Shown: positions 1-13,749 of the stretch, in pieces | How the letters are laid out: each line of letters begins with the position of its first letter | Position numbering within the stretch: position 1 is the stretch's first letter | NCBI GenBank assembly: GCA_024760905.1 | Contig: CM045739.1 | Span: 1,812,001-1,876,000 of the forward strand | Length of the DNA stretch: 64,000 bases | Reading direction: 5' to 3' | DNA from: Plotosus lineatus | Taxonomy: Eukaryota > Chordata > Actinopteri > Siluriformes > Plotosidae | Program-made: the position numbers and the translations under genes | The notes under the pieces: generated by a model | What the model saw: the letters and a program-made list of their open reading frames with translations, nothing else | Databases searched by the model: none | What the model was told of the DNA's origin: nothing

Positions 1-3000
1 GTGTGTGTTCGGGTAGACACGTGTGTGTGTTCGGGTAGACACGTGTGTGTGTGTTCGGGTAGACACGTGTGTGTGTGTTCGGGTAGACACGTGTGTGTGT
101 GTGTGTGTGTGTGTGGACACGTGTGTGTGTGTGTGTTCGGGTAGACACGTGTGTGTGTGTGTGTTCGGGTAGACACGTGTGTGTGTGTGTTCGGGTAGAC
201 ACGTGTGTGTGTGTGTGTGTTCGGGTAGACACGTGTGTGTGTGTTCGGGTAGACACGTTTGTGTGTGTGTGTGTGTGTTCGGGTAGGCACGTGTGTGTGT
301 GTGTTCGGGTAGACACGTGTGTGTGTGTGTGTGTTCGGGTAGACACGTGTGTGTGTGTGTGTTCGGGTAGACACGTGTGTGTGTGTGTGTTCGGGTAGAC
401 ACGTGTGTGTGTGTGTTCGGGTAGACACGTGTGTGTGAGTGTGTGTACGGGTAGACACGAGAGTGTGTGTGAGTTCGGGTAGACGTGTGTGTGTGTGTGT
501 GTTCGGGTAGACACGTGTGTGTGTGTGTGTTGGGTAGACGCGTGTGTGTGTGTTCGGGTAGACGCGTGTGTGTGTGTTCGGGCAGACACGTGTGTGTGTG
601 TGTTGGGTAGACACGTGTGTGTGTGTGTTCAGTAGACGCGTGTGTGTGTGTGTTGTAGACACGCGTGTGTGTGTGTGTGAGACACGTGTGCGTGTGTGTG
701 TGTGTGTGTGTAGACACGTGTGTGTGTGTGTGTTCGGGTAGACACGTGTGTGTGTGTGTTCGGGTAGACACGTGTGTGTGTGTGTTCGGGTAGACACGTG
801 TGTGTGTGTGTTCGGGTGAACGCGTGTGTGTGTGTTGGGTAGACGCGTGTGTGTGTGTGTGTGTTGGCAGGACAGCTGTGTGTGTGTGTGTTCGGGCAGA
901 CGTGTGTGTGTGTGTGTTGGGTAGACACGTGTGTGTGTGTGTGTGTTCGGTAGACACGCAGTGTGTGTGTTCGGGTGACACGTGTGTGTGTGTGTTAGAC
1001 GTGTGTGTGTGTGTTCGGTAGACGGGCGTGTGTGTGTTCGGGCAGACGCGCGTGTGTGTGTTCGGGCAGACGCGCGTGTGTGTGTTCGGGCAGACGCGTG
1101 TGTGTGTGTGTTCGGGTAGACACGTGTGTGTGTGTTCGGGTAGACACGTGTGTGTGTGTTCGGGTAGACACGTGTGTGTGTGTTCGGGTAGACACGCGTG
1201 TGTGTGTTCGGCAGACGCGTGTGTGTGTGTTGGGCAGACACGTGTGTGTGTTGGGCAGACACGCGTGTGTGTGTTCGGGTAGACGTGTGTGTGTGTGTGT
1301 TCGGGTAGACACGTGTGTGTGTTCGGGTAGACACGTGTGTGTGTGTTCGGGTAGACACGTGTGTGTGTGTTCGGGTAGACACGTGTGTGTGTGTGTGTTC
1401 GGGTAGACACGTGTGTGTGTGTGTGTTCGGGTAGACACGTGTGTGTGTGTGTGTTCGGGTAGACACGTGTGTGTGTGTGTTCGGGTAGACACGTGTGTGT
1501 GTGTGTGGGTGAACACGTGTGTGTGTGTGTTGGGTAGACACGCGTGTGTGTGTGTGTACGGGTAGCCACGTGTGTGTGTGTGTGTTCGGGTAGACACGTG
1601 TGTGTGTGTGTGTTCGGGTAGACACGCGGTGTGTGTGTGTGTTCGGTAGACACGTGTGTGTGTGTTCGGGTAGACACGCGTGTGTGTGTGTGTTCGGGCA
1701 GACGTGTGTGTGTTCGGGTAGACAGGTGTGTGTGTGTGTGTGCGGGTAGACACGTGTGTGTGTGTGTTCGGGTAGACACGTGTGTGTGTGTGTTCGGGTA
1801 GACACGTGTGTGTGTGTGTGTTCGGGTAGACACGTGTGTGTGTGTTGGTGAACGCGTGTGTGTGTGTTCGGGTAGACACGTGTGTGTGTGTGTTCGGGTA
1901 GACACGTGTGTGTGTGTGTGTGTGTCGGGTAGACACGTGTGTGTGTGTGTTCGGGTAGACACGTGTGTGTGTGTGTGTGTGTTCGGGTAGACACGCGTGT
2001 GTGTGTGTTCGGGTAGACACGTGTGTGTGTGTGTTCGGGTAGACACGTGTGTGTGTGTGTGTCAGGTAGACACGTGTGTGTGTGTGTGTGTTCGGGTAGA
2101 CACGTGTGTGTGTGTTCTGGGTAGACACGCAGTGTGTGTGTGTTCGGGTAGACACGCAGTGTGTGTGTGTGTTGGGTAGACACGTGTGTGTGTGTCTGGT
2201 TAGACACTGCGTGTGTGTGTCTGGTTAGACCGTGTGTGTGTGTCTGGTTAGACACGTGTGTGTGTCTGGTTAGGCGTGTGTGTGTCTGGTTAGGCGTGTG
2301 TGTGTCTGGTTAGTGTGTGTGTCTGGTTAGACACGTGTGTGTGTGTGTTCGGGTAGACACGCAGTGTGTGTGTTGGGTAGACACGTGTGTGTGTGTGTTC
2401 GGGTAGACACGTGTGTGTGTGTGTGTTGCAGACACGTGTGTGTGTGTGTGTGTGTGTTCGGGTAGACACGTGTGTGTGTGTGTGTGTTGGGTAGACACGT
2501 GTGTGTGTGTGTTCGGGTAGACACGTGTGTGTGTGTTCGGGTAGACACGCGGTGTGTGTGTGTGTTCGGGTAGACACGTGTGTGTGTGTGTGTTCGGGTA
2601 GACACGCGTGTGTGTGTGTTCGGGTAGACACGTGTGTGTGTGTGTTCGGGTAGACACGTGTGTGTGTGTGTGTGTGCAGACACGTGTGTGTGTGTGTGTG
2701 TTCGGGTAGACACGTGTGTGTGTGTGTTCGGGTAGACCGCGTGTGTGTGTGTGTGTTCGGGTAGACACGCAGTGTGTGTGTGTTCGGGTAGACACGTGTG
2801 TGTGTGTGTGTTCGGGTAGACACGCAGGTGTGTGTGTGTTCGGGTAGACACGTGTGTGTGTGTGTCTGCAGACACGTGTGTGTGTGTGTGTGTGTGGGTA
2901 GACACGTGTGTGTGTGTGTTCGGGTAGACACGTGTGTGTGTGTGTTCGGGTAGACACGTGTGTGTGTGTGTGTGTTGGGTAGACACGCGTGTGTGTGTGT

Positions 3001-5015
3001 GTTCGGGTAGACACGTGTGTGTGTGTTCGGGTAGACACGCGTGTGTGTGTGTGTTGGGGTAGACACGTGTGTGTGTGTGTTGGGGTAAACACGTGTGTGT
3101 GTGTGTGTTCGGGTAGACACGTGTGTGTGTGTGTGTGTGTGTGTTCGGGTAGACACGTGTGTGTGTGTGTGTGTGTGTTGGACACGTGTGTGTGTGTGTT
3201 CGGGTAGACACGCGTGTGTGTGTGTTCGGGTAGACACGTGTGTGTGTGTGTGTGGGTAGACACGTGTGTGTGTGTGTGTTCGGGTAGACACGCAGTGTGT
3301 GTGTGTGTGTGTGTTGGGTAGACACGCGTGTGTGTGTGTGTGTTCGGGTAGACACGCAGTGTGTGTGTGTTCGGGTAGACACGCAGTGTGTGTGTTCGGG
3401 TAGACACGCAGTGTGTGTGTGTGTTCGGGTAGACACGTGTGTGTGTTCGGGTAGACACGTGTGTGTGTGTGTTCGGGTAGACACGTGTGTGTGTGTGTGT
3501 TCGGGTAGACACGTGTGTGTGTGTTCGGGTAGACACGTGTGTGTGTGTTCGGGTAGACACGTGTGTGTGTGTGTGTTCGGGTAGACACGTGTGTGTGTGT
3601 GTTCGGGTAGACACGTGTGTGTGTGTGTGTTCGGGTAGACACGTGTGTGTGTGTTCGGGTAGACACGTGTGTGTGTGTGTTCGGGTAGACACGTGTGTGT
3701 GTGTGTGTTCGGGTAGACACGTGTGTGTGTGTGTGTTCGGGTAGACACGTGTGTGTGTGTGTTCGGGTAGACACGTGTGTGTGTGTGTTCGGGTAGACAC
3801 GTGTGTGTGTGTGTTCGGGTAGACACGTGTGTGTGTGTGTGTTCGGGTAGACACGTGTGTGTGTGTGTTCGGGTAGACACGTGTGTGTGTGTGTGTTCGG
3901 GTAGACACGTGTGTGTGTGTGTGTTCGGGTAGACACGTGTGTGTGTGTGTGTTCGGGTAGACACGTGTGTGTGTGTGTTCGGGTAGACACGCAGTGTGTG
4001 TGTGTGTTCGGTAGACACGTGTGTGTGTGTGTGTTCGGGTAGACACGTGTGTGTGTGTGTGTTGGGTAGACACGTGTGTGTGTGTGTGTTCGGGTAGACA
4101 CGTGTGTGTGTGTGTGTCTGCAGACACGCAGGTGTGTGTGTGTGTTCGCAGACACGCAGGTGTGTGTTGTAGACACGCTGTGTGTGTGTGTTCGGGCAGA
4201 GGGGCGTGTGTGTGTTCGGGCAGACGGGCGTGTGTGTGTTCGGGTAGACACGTGTGTGTGTGTGTGTTCGGGTAGACACGTGTGTGTGTGTGTTCGGGTA
4301 GACACGTGTGTGTGTGTTCGGGTAGACACGTGTGTGTGTTCGGGTAGACACGTGTGTGTGTGTGGTCTGGGTAGACTGTGTGTGTGTGTGTGTTCGGGTA
4401 GACACGTGTGTGTGTGTGTGTGTTCGGCAGACACGTGTGTGTGTGTGTGTTCGGGTAGACACGTGTGTGTGTGTGTTCGGGTAGACACGTGTGTGTGTGT
4501 GTTCGGGTAGACACGTGTGTGTGTGGGTAGACACGTGTGTGTGTGTTCGGGTAGACACGTGTGTGTGTGTGTTCGGGTAGACACGTGTGTGTGTGTGTGT
4601 TCGGGTAGACACGTGTGTGTGTGTGTGTTCGGGTAGACACGTGTGTGTGTGTTCGGGTAGACACGTGTGTGTGTGTTCGGGTAGACACGTGTGTGTGTGT
4701 GTTCGGGTAGACACGTGTGTGTGTGTGTTCGGGTAGACACGTGTGTGTGTGTGTTCGGGTAGACACGTGTGTGTGTGTGTTCGGGTAGACACGTGTGTGT
4801 GTGTGTGTGTTCGGGTAGACACGTGTGTGTGTGTGTGTTCGGGTAGACACGTGTGTGTGTGTGTTCGGGTAGACACGTGTGTGTGTGTGTTCGGGTAGAC
4901 ACGTGTGTGTGTGTGTGTGTGTGTTCGGGTAGACACGTGTGTGTGTGTGTTCGGGCAGACGCGTGTGTGTGTGTGTGTTCGGGCAGACGCGTGTGTGTGT
5001 GTGTGTGTTCGGGCA

Positions 5016-5049
<34 letters not shown>

Positions 5050-8000
5050 CGGGTAGACACGCGTGTGTGTGTGTTCGGGTAGACACGTGTGTGTGTGTGT
5101 GTGTGTGTTCGGGTAGACACGTGTGTGTGTGTGTTCGGGTAGACACGTGTGTGTGTGTGTGTGTTCGGGTAGACACGTGTGTGTGTGTGTGTGTTCGGGT
5201 AGACACGCGCGTGTGTGTTCGGGCACACGCGCGTGTGTGTGTTCGGGCAGACGCGCGTGTGTGTGTGTGTTCGGGTAGACACGCAGTGTGTGTTCGGGTA
5301 GACACGTGTGTGTGTGTGTGTTCGGGTAGACACGCGTGTGTGTGTGTGTGTTGGAGACACGCAGTGTGTGTCTGGGCAGACACGTGTGTGTTCGGGTAGA
5401 CACGTGTGTGTGTGTGTTCGGGTAGACACGTGTGTGTGTGTGTGTTGGGTAGACACGCAGTGTGTGTGTGTGTGTTCGGGTAGACACGTGTGTGTGTGTG
5501 TTCGGGTAGACACGTGTGTGTGTGTGTGTTCGGGTAGACACGTGTGTGTGTGTTCGGGTAGACACGTGTGTGTGTGTTCGGGTAGACACGTGTGTGTGTG
5601 TGTGTATGTGTGTGTGTGTTCGGTAGACACGCGTGTGTGTGTGTCGGGTAGACACGTGTGTGTGTGTCTGCAGACACGCAGGTGTGTGTGTGTGCGGGTA
5701 GACACGTGTGTGTGTGTGTGTTCGGGTAGACACGTGTGTGTGTGTGTGTTCGGGTAGACACGTGTGTGTGTGTTCGGGTAGACACGTGTGTGTGTGTGTG
5801 TTCGGGTAGACACGTGTGTGTGTGTGTTCGGGTAGACACGTGTGTGTGTGTGTGTTCGGGTAGACACGTGTGTGTGTGTGTGTTCGGGTAGACACGTGTG
5901 TGTGTGTGTTCGGGTAGACACGTGTGTGTGTGTGTGTTCGGGTAGACGTGTGTGTGTGTTCGGGTAGACGTGTGTGTGTGTGTGTTCGGGTGGACACGTG
6001 TGTGTGTTCGGGTAGACACGTGTGTGTGTTCGGGTAGACACGTGTGTGTGTGTGTTCGGGTAGACACGTGTGTGTGTGTTCGGGTAGACACGTGTGTGTG
6101 TGTTCGGGTAGACACGTGTGTGTGTGTTCGGGTAGACACGTGTGTGTGTGTTCGGGTAGACACGTGTGTGTGTTCGGGTAGACACGTGTGTGTGTGTGTG
6201 TTCGGGTAGACACGTGTTTGTGTGTGTTCGGGTAGACACGTGTGTGTGTGTGTGTGTTCGGGCAGACGCGTGTGTGTGTGTGTTCGGGCAGACGCGCGCG
6301 TGTGTGTGTGTGTTCGGGTAGACGCGCGCGTGTGTGTGTGTGTGTGTTCGGGTAGACGCGCGCGTGTGTGTGTGTGTTCGGGTAGACGCGCGCGTGTGTG
6401 TGCGGGTAGACGCGTGTGTGTGTGTGTGTTCGGGTAGACGCGTGTGTGTGTGTGTTCGGGTAGACACGTGTGTGTGTGTGTTCGGGTAGACACGTGTGTG
6501 TGTGTGTGTTCGGGTAGACACGTGTGTGTGTTCGGGTAGACACGTGTGTGTGTGTGTGTTCGGGTAGACACGTGTTTGTGTGTGTTCGGGTAGACACGTG
6601 TCTGTGTGTGTGTTCGGGTAGACACGTGTGTGTTCGGGTAGACACGTGTGTGTGTGTTCGGGTAGACACGTGTGTGTGTGTGTGTCTGAAGAGCACGTGT
6701 GTGTGTGTGTTCGGGTAGACACGTGTGTGTGTGTGTGTTCGGGTAGACACGTGTGTGTGTGTGTTCGGGTAGACACGTGTGTGTGTGTGTGTTCGGGTAG
6801 ACACGTGTGTGTGTGTGTGTTCGGGTAGACACGTGTGTGTGTGTGTGTGTTCGGGTAGACACGTGTGTGTGTGTGTGTGTGTGTTCGGGCAGACGCGTGT
6901 GTGTGTGTGTGTTCGGGCAGACGCGTGTGTGTGTGTGTGTTCGAACGCAGGCAGCGTGTGTGTGTGTGTGTTCGGGCAGACACGCGTGTGTGTGTGTTCG
7001 GGTGACTGGCGTGTGTGTGTGTGTGTTCGGGTAGACACGTGTGTGTGTGTGTTCGGGTAGACACGTGTGTGTGTGTGTTCGGGTAGACACGTGTGTGTGT
7101 GTTGGGTAGACACGCGTGTGTGTGTGTTCGGGTAGACACGTGTGTGTGTGTGTGTGTGTGTTCGTGACACGTGTGTGTGTTCGGGTAGACACGTGTGTGT
7201 GTGTGTGTTCGGGTAGACACGCGTGTGTGTGTGTGTTCGGGTAGACACGTGTGTGTGTGTTCGGGTGGACACGTGTGTGTGTGTGTGTGTGTGTTCGGGT
7301 AGACACGCAGTGTGTGTGTGTGTTCGGGTAGACACGTGTGTGTGTGTGTGTGTAGACACGCAGTGTGTGTGTGTTCGGGTAGACACGTGTGTGTGTGTGT
7401 GCTCGGGTAGACACACGTGTGTGTGTGTGTGTGTGTGTGTTCGGGCAGACGCGCGCGTGTGTGTGTTCGGGCAGACGCGTGTGTGTGTGTGTTCGGGCAG
7501 ACACGTGTGTGTGTGTGTGTTCGGGTAGACACGTGTGTGTGTGTGTTCGGGTAGACACGTGTGTGTGTGTGTTCGGGTAGACACGTGTGTGTGTGTGTTC
7601 GGGTAGACACGTGTGTGTGTGTTCGGGTAGACACGTGTGTGTGTTCGGGTAGACACGTGTGTGTGTGTTCGGGTAGACACGTGTGTGTGTGTTCGGGTAG
7701 ACACGTGTGTGTGTGTTCGGGTAGACACGTGTGTGTGTGTTCGGGTAGACACGTGTGTGTGTGTGTGTGTTCGGGTAGACACGTGTGTGTGTGTGTGTTC
7801 GGGTAGACACGTGTGTGTGTGTGTGTTCGGGTAGACACGTGTGTGTGTGTGTTCGGGTAGACACGTGTGTGTGTTCGGGTAGACACGTGTGTGTGTTCGG
7901 GTAGACACGTGTGTGTGTGTGTTCGGGTAGACACGTGTGTGTGTGTGTGTGTTCGGGTGGACACGTGTGTGTGTGTGTGTGTTCGGGTGGACACGTGTGT

Positions 8001-9343
8001 GTGTGTGTGTGTTCGGGTAGACACGTGTGTGTGTGTGTGTGTTCGGGTAGACACGTGTGTGTGTGTGTTCGGGTAGACACGTGTGTGTGTTCGGGTAGAC
8101 ACGTGTGTGTGTGTGTTCGGGTAGACACGTGTGTGTGTTCGGGTAGACACGTGTGTGTGTGTGTTCGGGTAGACACGTGTGTGTGTGTGTTCGGGTAGAC
8201 ACGTGTGTGTGTGTGTTCGGGTAGACACGTGTGTGTGTGTGTGTGTGTTCGGGTAGACACGTGTGTGTGTGTGTGTGTGTTCGGGCAGACGCGTGTGTGT
8301 GTTCGGGCAGACGCGCGTGTGTGTGTTCGGGCAGACGCGCGTGTGTGTGTTCGGGCAGACGGGCGTGTGTGTGTTCGGGCAGACGGGCGTGTGTGTGTTC
8401 GGGCAGACGGGCGTGTGTGTGTTCGGGCAGACGCGCGTGTGTGTGTTCGGGTAGACACGTGTGTGTGTTCGGGTGGACACGTGTGTGTGTTCGGGTGGAC
8501 ACGTGTGTGTGTGTGTTGGGTGACACGCGTGTGTGTGTTCGGGTAGACACGTGTGTGTGTGTTCGGGTGGACACGCGTGTGTGTGTTGGTGACACGCGTG
8601 TGTGTTCGGGTGGACACGTGTGTGTGTTCGGGTGGACACGTGTGTGTGTTCGGGTGGACACGTGTGTGTGTTCGGGTAGACACGTGTGTGTGTGTTCGCA
8701 GACACGCAGGTGTGTTCGGGTGGACACGTGTGTGTGTTCGGGTGACACGCAGGTGTGTGTGTGTGTTCGGGTAGACACGCAGTGTGTGTGTGTTCGGCAG
8801 ACACGCGTGTGTGTGTGTTCGGTAGACACGTGTGTGTGTGTGTGTTCGGGTAGACACGTGTGTGTGTGTGTGTTCGGGTAGACACGTGTGTGTGTGTGTG
8901 TTCGGGTAGACACGTGTGTGTGTGTGTTCGGGTAGACACGTGTGTGTGTGTGTTCGGGTAGACACGTGTGTGTGTTTGGGTAGACACGTGTCTGTGTTTG
9001 GGTAGACACGTGTGTGTGTGTGTTCGGGTAGGCACGTGTGTGTGTGTGTTCGGGTAGACGTGTGTGTGTGTGTTCGGGTAGACGTGTGTGTGTGTGTGTT
9101 CGGGTAGACACGTGTGTTCGGGTAGACACGTGTGTGTGTGTGTGTTCGGGTAGACACGTGTGTGTGTGTGTGTTCGGGTAGACACGTGTGTGTGTGTTCG
9201 GGTAGACACGTGTGTGTTCGGGTAGACACGTGTGTGTTCGGGTAGACACGTGTGTGTGTGTTCGGGTAGACACGTGTGTGTGTGTGTTCGAATGGAGCAC
9301 GTGTTTGTGTTCGGGCAGACCGTGTGTGTGTGTGTTCGGTCGA

Positions 9344-9377
<34 letters not shown>

Positions 9378-9639
9378 GGTAGACACGTGTGTGTGTGTGT
9401 GTGTTCGGGTAGACACGTGTGTGTGTGTTCGGGTCGACACGTGTGTGTGTGTGTGTTCGGGTAGACACATGTGTGTGTGTGTGTGTGTGTTCGGGTCGAC
9501 ACGTGTGTGTGTGTGTGTGTGTTCGGCCGACACGTGTGTGTGTGTGTGTTCGGGTAGACGTGTGTGTGTGTGTTTGTGTTCGGGTAGACACGTGTGTGTG
9601 TTCGGGTAGACACGTGTGTGTGTGTGTTCGGGCAGACGC

Positions 9640-11061
9640 GTGTGTGTGTGTGTTCGGGTAGACGCGCGCGCGTGTGTGTGTGTTCGGGTAGACGCGCGCG
9701 CGTGTGTGTGTGTTCGGGTAGACGCGCGCGCGTGTGTGTGTGTTCGGTGACGCCAGGTGTGTGTAATGGTAGCCAGACGCCTGCAGGTGTGTGTGTGTTG
9801 GGTAGACGCCTTGCAGGTGTGTGTGTTCGTGACGCTGCAGCGTGTGTGTGTGTGTTCGGGCAGACGCGCGCGTGTGTGTGTGTGTTCGGGCAGACGCGCG
9901 CGTGTGTGTGTGTGTTCGGGCAGACGCGCGCGTGTGTGTGTGTGTTCGGGCAGACGCGCGCGTGTGTGTGTGTGTTCGGGCAGACGCGCGCGTGTGTGTG
10001 TTCGGGCAGACGCGTGCGTGTGTGTGTTCGGCAGACGCAGCCAAGGTGTGTAATGGTCAGACGCTGCGTGTGTGTGTTGCAGAACGCCAAGGCAGCGTGT
10101 GTGTGTTCGGCAGGCGCAGCAGGTGTGTTCGGGCAGCGCAGTGTGTTCGGGGCAGACGCGCGTGTGTTGAAGGCAGGCAGGTGTGTTCGGGCAGATCGCT
10201 GCCAGCGCAGTGTGTGTTCGGGCAGATCGCAGCGCGCGCGCAGTGTGTTCGGGCAGACGCGCGCGCGTGTGTGTGTGTTCGGTCAGACGCGTGTGTGTGT
10301 GTGTTCGGGCAGGCGCGCGCGCGCGTGTGTGTGTTCGGGCAGGCGCGCGTGTGTGTGTTCGGGCAGACGCGCGCGCGTGCGTGTGTGTGTTCGGGCAGAC
10401 GCGCGCGCGTGCGTGTGTGTGTTCGGGCAGACGCGCGCGCGTGCGTGTGTGTGTTCGGGCAGACGCGTGCGTGTGTGTGTTCGGGCAGACGCGTGCGTGT
10501 GTGTGTTCGGGCAGACGCGCGCGCGTGCGTGTGTGTGTTCGGGCAGACGCGCGCGCGTGCGTGTGTGTGTTCGGGCAGATCGCGCCGCGTGTGTGTGTTC
10601 GGGCAGGCAGCGCGCGTGTGTTCGGGCAGACGTGTGTGTGTGTTCGGGTAGAAGGCGCAGTGTGTGTGTTCGCAGTGGCGCCAGCGTGTGTGTGTGTTCG
10701 GGCAGACGCGGCGTGTGTGTTGTGTAGACCGCACAGCGTGTGTAATGTTGGGTAGACGCAGCGTGTGTGTGTGTTCGGGTAAACAGCGTGTGTGTTGGGC
10801 AGACGCGCGTGTGTGTGTGTGCGGGCAGGGGCGCGTGTGTGTGTTCGGGCAGGCGCGCGCGTGTGTGTTCGGGCAGACGCGCGCGTGTGTGTTCGGGCAG
10901 ACGCGCGCGTGTGTGTTCGGGCAGACGCGCGCGTGTGTGTTCGGGCAGACGCGCGCGTGTGTGTTCGGGCAGACGCGCGCGTGTGTGTTCGGGCAGACGC
11001 GCGCGTGTGTGTGTGTGTTCGGGCAGACGCGCGCGCGTGTGTGTGTGTGTTCGGGCAGACG

Positions 11062-11065
<4 letters not shown>
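9640..11065. repeat. GC-rich variant domain of the VNTR (CG/TG tracts)
   Basis: Here the core changes to TTCGGGCAGACGCG, and many units carry (CG)3-5 directly before (TG)n. The domain has a disordered centre (about 9740-10240 and 10580-10800) with non-canonical units, flanked by very regular ones (9840-10000 and 10840-11010). Smaller patches of the same variant occur at about 4190-4240, 4950-5260, 6255-6440, 6885-6990, 7440-7500 and 8280-8450. The alternating purine-pyrimidine tracts are of the type that favours Z-DNA. Confidence 0.85.
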
Positions 11066-11092
<27 letters not shown>

Positions 11093-11224
11093 TCGGGTAG
11101 ACACGTGTGTGTGTGTGTGTGTGTGTGCGTTTCTAGTAGACACGTGTGTGTGTGTGTTCGGGTGGACACGTGTGTGTGTTCGTGTAGACGCATGTGTGTG
11201 TTCGTGTAGACGCATGTGTGTGTT

Positions 11225-12618
11225 TGGGTAGACGTGTGTATGTTTGAGTAGACGCGTGTGTGTTTGGTTAGACTCGTGTGTGTCTGGTTAGACGTGTCTG
11301 GGTGTCTGGTTAGACGTGTCTGGGTGTCTGGTTAGACGTGTCTGTGTGTCTGGTTAGACGTGTCTGTGTGTCTGATTAGACGTGTCTGTGTGTCTGGTTA
11401 GACGTGTGTGTGTCTGGTTAGACGTGCGTGTGTTTGGTTAGACGCGTGTTTACGGGTTGACACGTGCGTGTGTTTGGTTAGACGCGTGTTTACGGGTTGA
11501 CACGTGCGTGTGTTTTGGTGGACACGTGCGTGTGTTTGGGTGGACACGTGCGTGGATTCAGGTGGACGTGTGTGTTCGGGTACACACGTGTGTGTGTGCT
11601 CGGGTAGACACGTGTGTGTGTGTGGGTTCGGGTGGAAACGTGTGTGTTCGGGTAGACACGTGTGTGTGTGTGTTCAGGTAGAGGCATGTGTGTGTTTGAG
11701 TAGACGCGTGTGTTTGAGTAGACGCGTGTGTGTCTGGTTAGACGTGTCTGGGTGTCTGGTTAGACGTGTCTGGGTGTCTGGTTAGACGTGTGTGTGTGTC
11801 TGGTTAGACGTGTGTGTGTTTGGTTAGACGCGTGTTTACGGGTCGACACGTGCGTGTTTTGGTGGACACGTGCGTGTGTTTGTGTGGGCACGTGCGTGGA
11901 TTCAGGTGGACGTGTGTGTGTGTTCGGGTACACACGTGTGTGTGTGTGTGTGTGTGTTCGGGTAGACACGTGTGTGTGTGTGTGTTCGGGTGGAAACGTG
12001 TGTGTTCGGGTAGACACGTGTGTGTGTGTGTTCAGGTAGAGGCATGTGTGTGTGTGTTCAGGTAGAGGCATGTGTGTGTTTGAGTAGACGCGTGTGTTTG
12101 AGTAGACGCGTGTGTGTCTGGTTAGACGTGTCTGTGTGTCTGGTTAGACGTGTCTGTGTGTCTGGTTAGACGTGTGTGTGTCTGGTTAGACGTATGTGTT
12201 TGGTTAGACGCGTGTTTACGGGTGGACACGTGCATGTGTTTGGGTGGACACGTGCGTGGATTCAGGTAGACACGTGCGTGGATTCAGGTGGACACGTGCG
12301 TGGATTCAGGTGGACACGTGCGTGGATTCAGGTGGACACGTGCGTGGATTCAGGTGGACGTGTGTGTGTTCGGGTAGACGTGTGTGTGTGTGTTCGGGTA
12401 GACACGTGTGTGTGTGTGTGTGTGTTCGGGTAGACACGTGTGTGTGTGTGTGTGTTCGGGTAGACACTTGTGTGTGTGTGTGTTTGGGTAGACACGTGTG
12501 TGTATGTTCGGGTAGACACGTGAGTGTGTGTTCGGGTAGACACGTGAGTGTGTGTTCGGGTAGACACGTGAGTGTGTGTGTTCGGGTAGACACGTGTGTG
12601 TGTGTGTGTTCGGGTAGA

Positions 12619-12654
<36 letters not shown>

Positions 12655-12941
12655 GGTAGACACGTGTGTGTGTTCAGGTAGACGCATGTGTGTGTGTGTT
12701 CGGGTAGACGCGTGTATGTTTGAGTAGACACATGTGTGTTTGGTTAGACCTGTGTGTTTGGTTAGACGTGTGTGTTTGGTTAGACGCATGTTTACGGGTG
12801 GACACGTGCATTTGTTTTGGTGGACACGTGCGTGTGTTTGGGTGGACACGTGCGTGGATTCAGGTGGACGTGTGTGTGTGTTCGGGTAGACACTTGTGTG
12901 TGTGTGTTCGGGTAGACATGTGTGTGTGTGTGTTCGGGTAG

Positions 12942-12982
<41 letters not shown>

Positions 12983-12990
12983 CGGGTAGA
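11225..12990. repeat. Higher-order repeat domain of the VNTR
   Basis: Units of the form CTGGTTAGACGTGTCTGTGTG alternate with blocks that begin GGTTAGACGCGTGTTTACGGGT and continue through TGGACACGTGCGTG and GGATTCAGGTGGACG variants. The block start recurs at about 11439, 11481, 11819, 12199 and (as GCATG) 12775, giving a higher-order period of several hundred bases. A run of five GGATTCAGGTGGACACGTGCGT units sits at about 12250-12360. Confidence 0.8.
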
Positions 12991-13080
12991 CGTGCGCGTG
13001 TGTGTGTGTTCGGGTAGACACGTGTGTGTGTTCAGGTAGACACGTGTGTGTGTGTGTGTGTGTGTGTGTTCGGGTAGACA

Positions 13081-13084
<4 letters not shown>

Positions 13085-13115
<31 letters not shown>

Positions 13116-13711
13116 TCAGGTAGACACTTGTGTGTGTGTGTTCAGGTAGACACTTGTGTGTGTGTGTTCAGGTAGACACTTGTGTGTGTGTGTTCGGGTA
13201 GACACTTGTATGTGTGTGTGTGTGTTCGGGTAGACACTTGTGTGTGTGTGTGTGTGTGTGTGTTCGGGTAGACACTTGTGTGTGTGTGTTCTGTAGACAC
13301 TTGTGTGTGTGTGTGTTCGGGTAGACACTTGTGTGTGTGTGTGTGTGTGTCGGGTAGACACTTGTGTGTGTGTGTGTGTGTGTCTGCAGACACTTGTGTA
13401 TGTGTGTGTGTGTGTTCGAGTAGACACTTGTGTGTTTGTGTTCGAGTAGACACTTGTGTGTGTGTGTTCGGGTAGACACTTGTGTGTGTGTGTGTGTGTG
13501 TTCGGGTAGACACGTGTGTGTGTGTGTGTTCGGGTAGACACGTGTGTGTGTGTTCGGGTAGACACGTGTGTGTGTGTTCGGGTAGACACGTGTGTGTGTG
13601 TGTGTATGTGTGTGTGTGTTCGGGTAGACACGCTTTGTGTGTGTGTGTGTCCGGGTAGACACGTTTGTGTGTGTGTTCGGGTAGACACCTGTGTGTGTGT
13701 GTTCGGGTAGA

Positions 13712-13749
<38 letters not shown>

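Noticed and set aside
2290..10090. Three overlapping open frames of about 2400-2590 codons on the - strand, His/Thr-rich
   Set aside because: The complement of the repeat unit has no stop codon in any frame, so all three frames are open. Unit lengths vary without keeping frame, and there is no splice, start or domain signal.
11270..12200. Telomere-like GGTTAG phrases
   Set aside because: They occur as single GGTTAGAC phrases in a roughly 20-base satellite unit and never as tandem TTAGGG.
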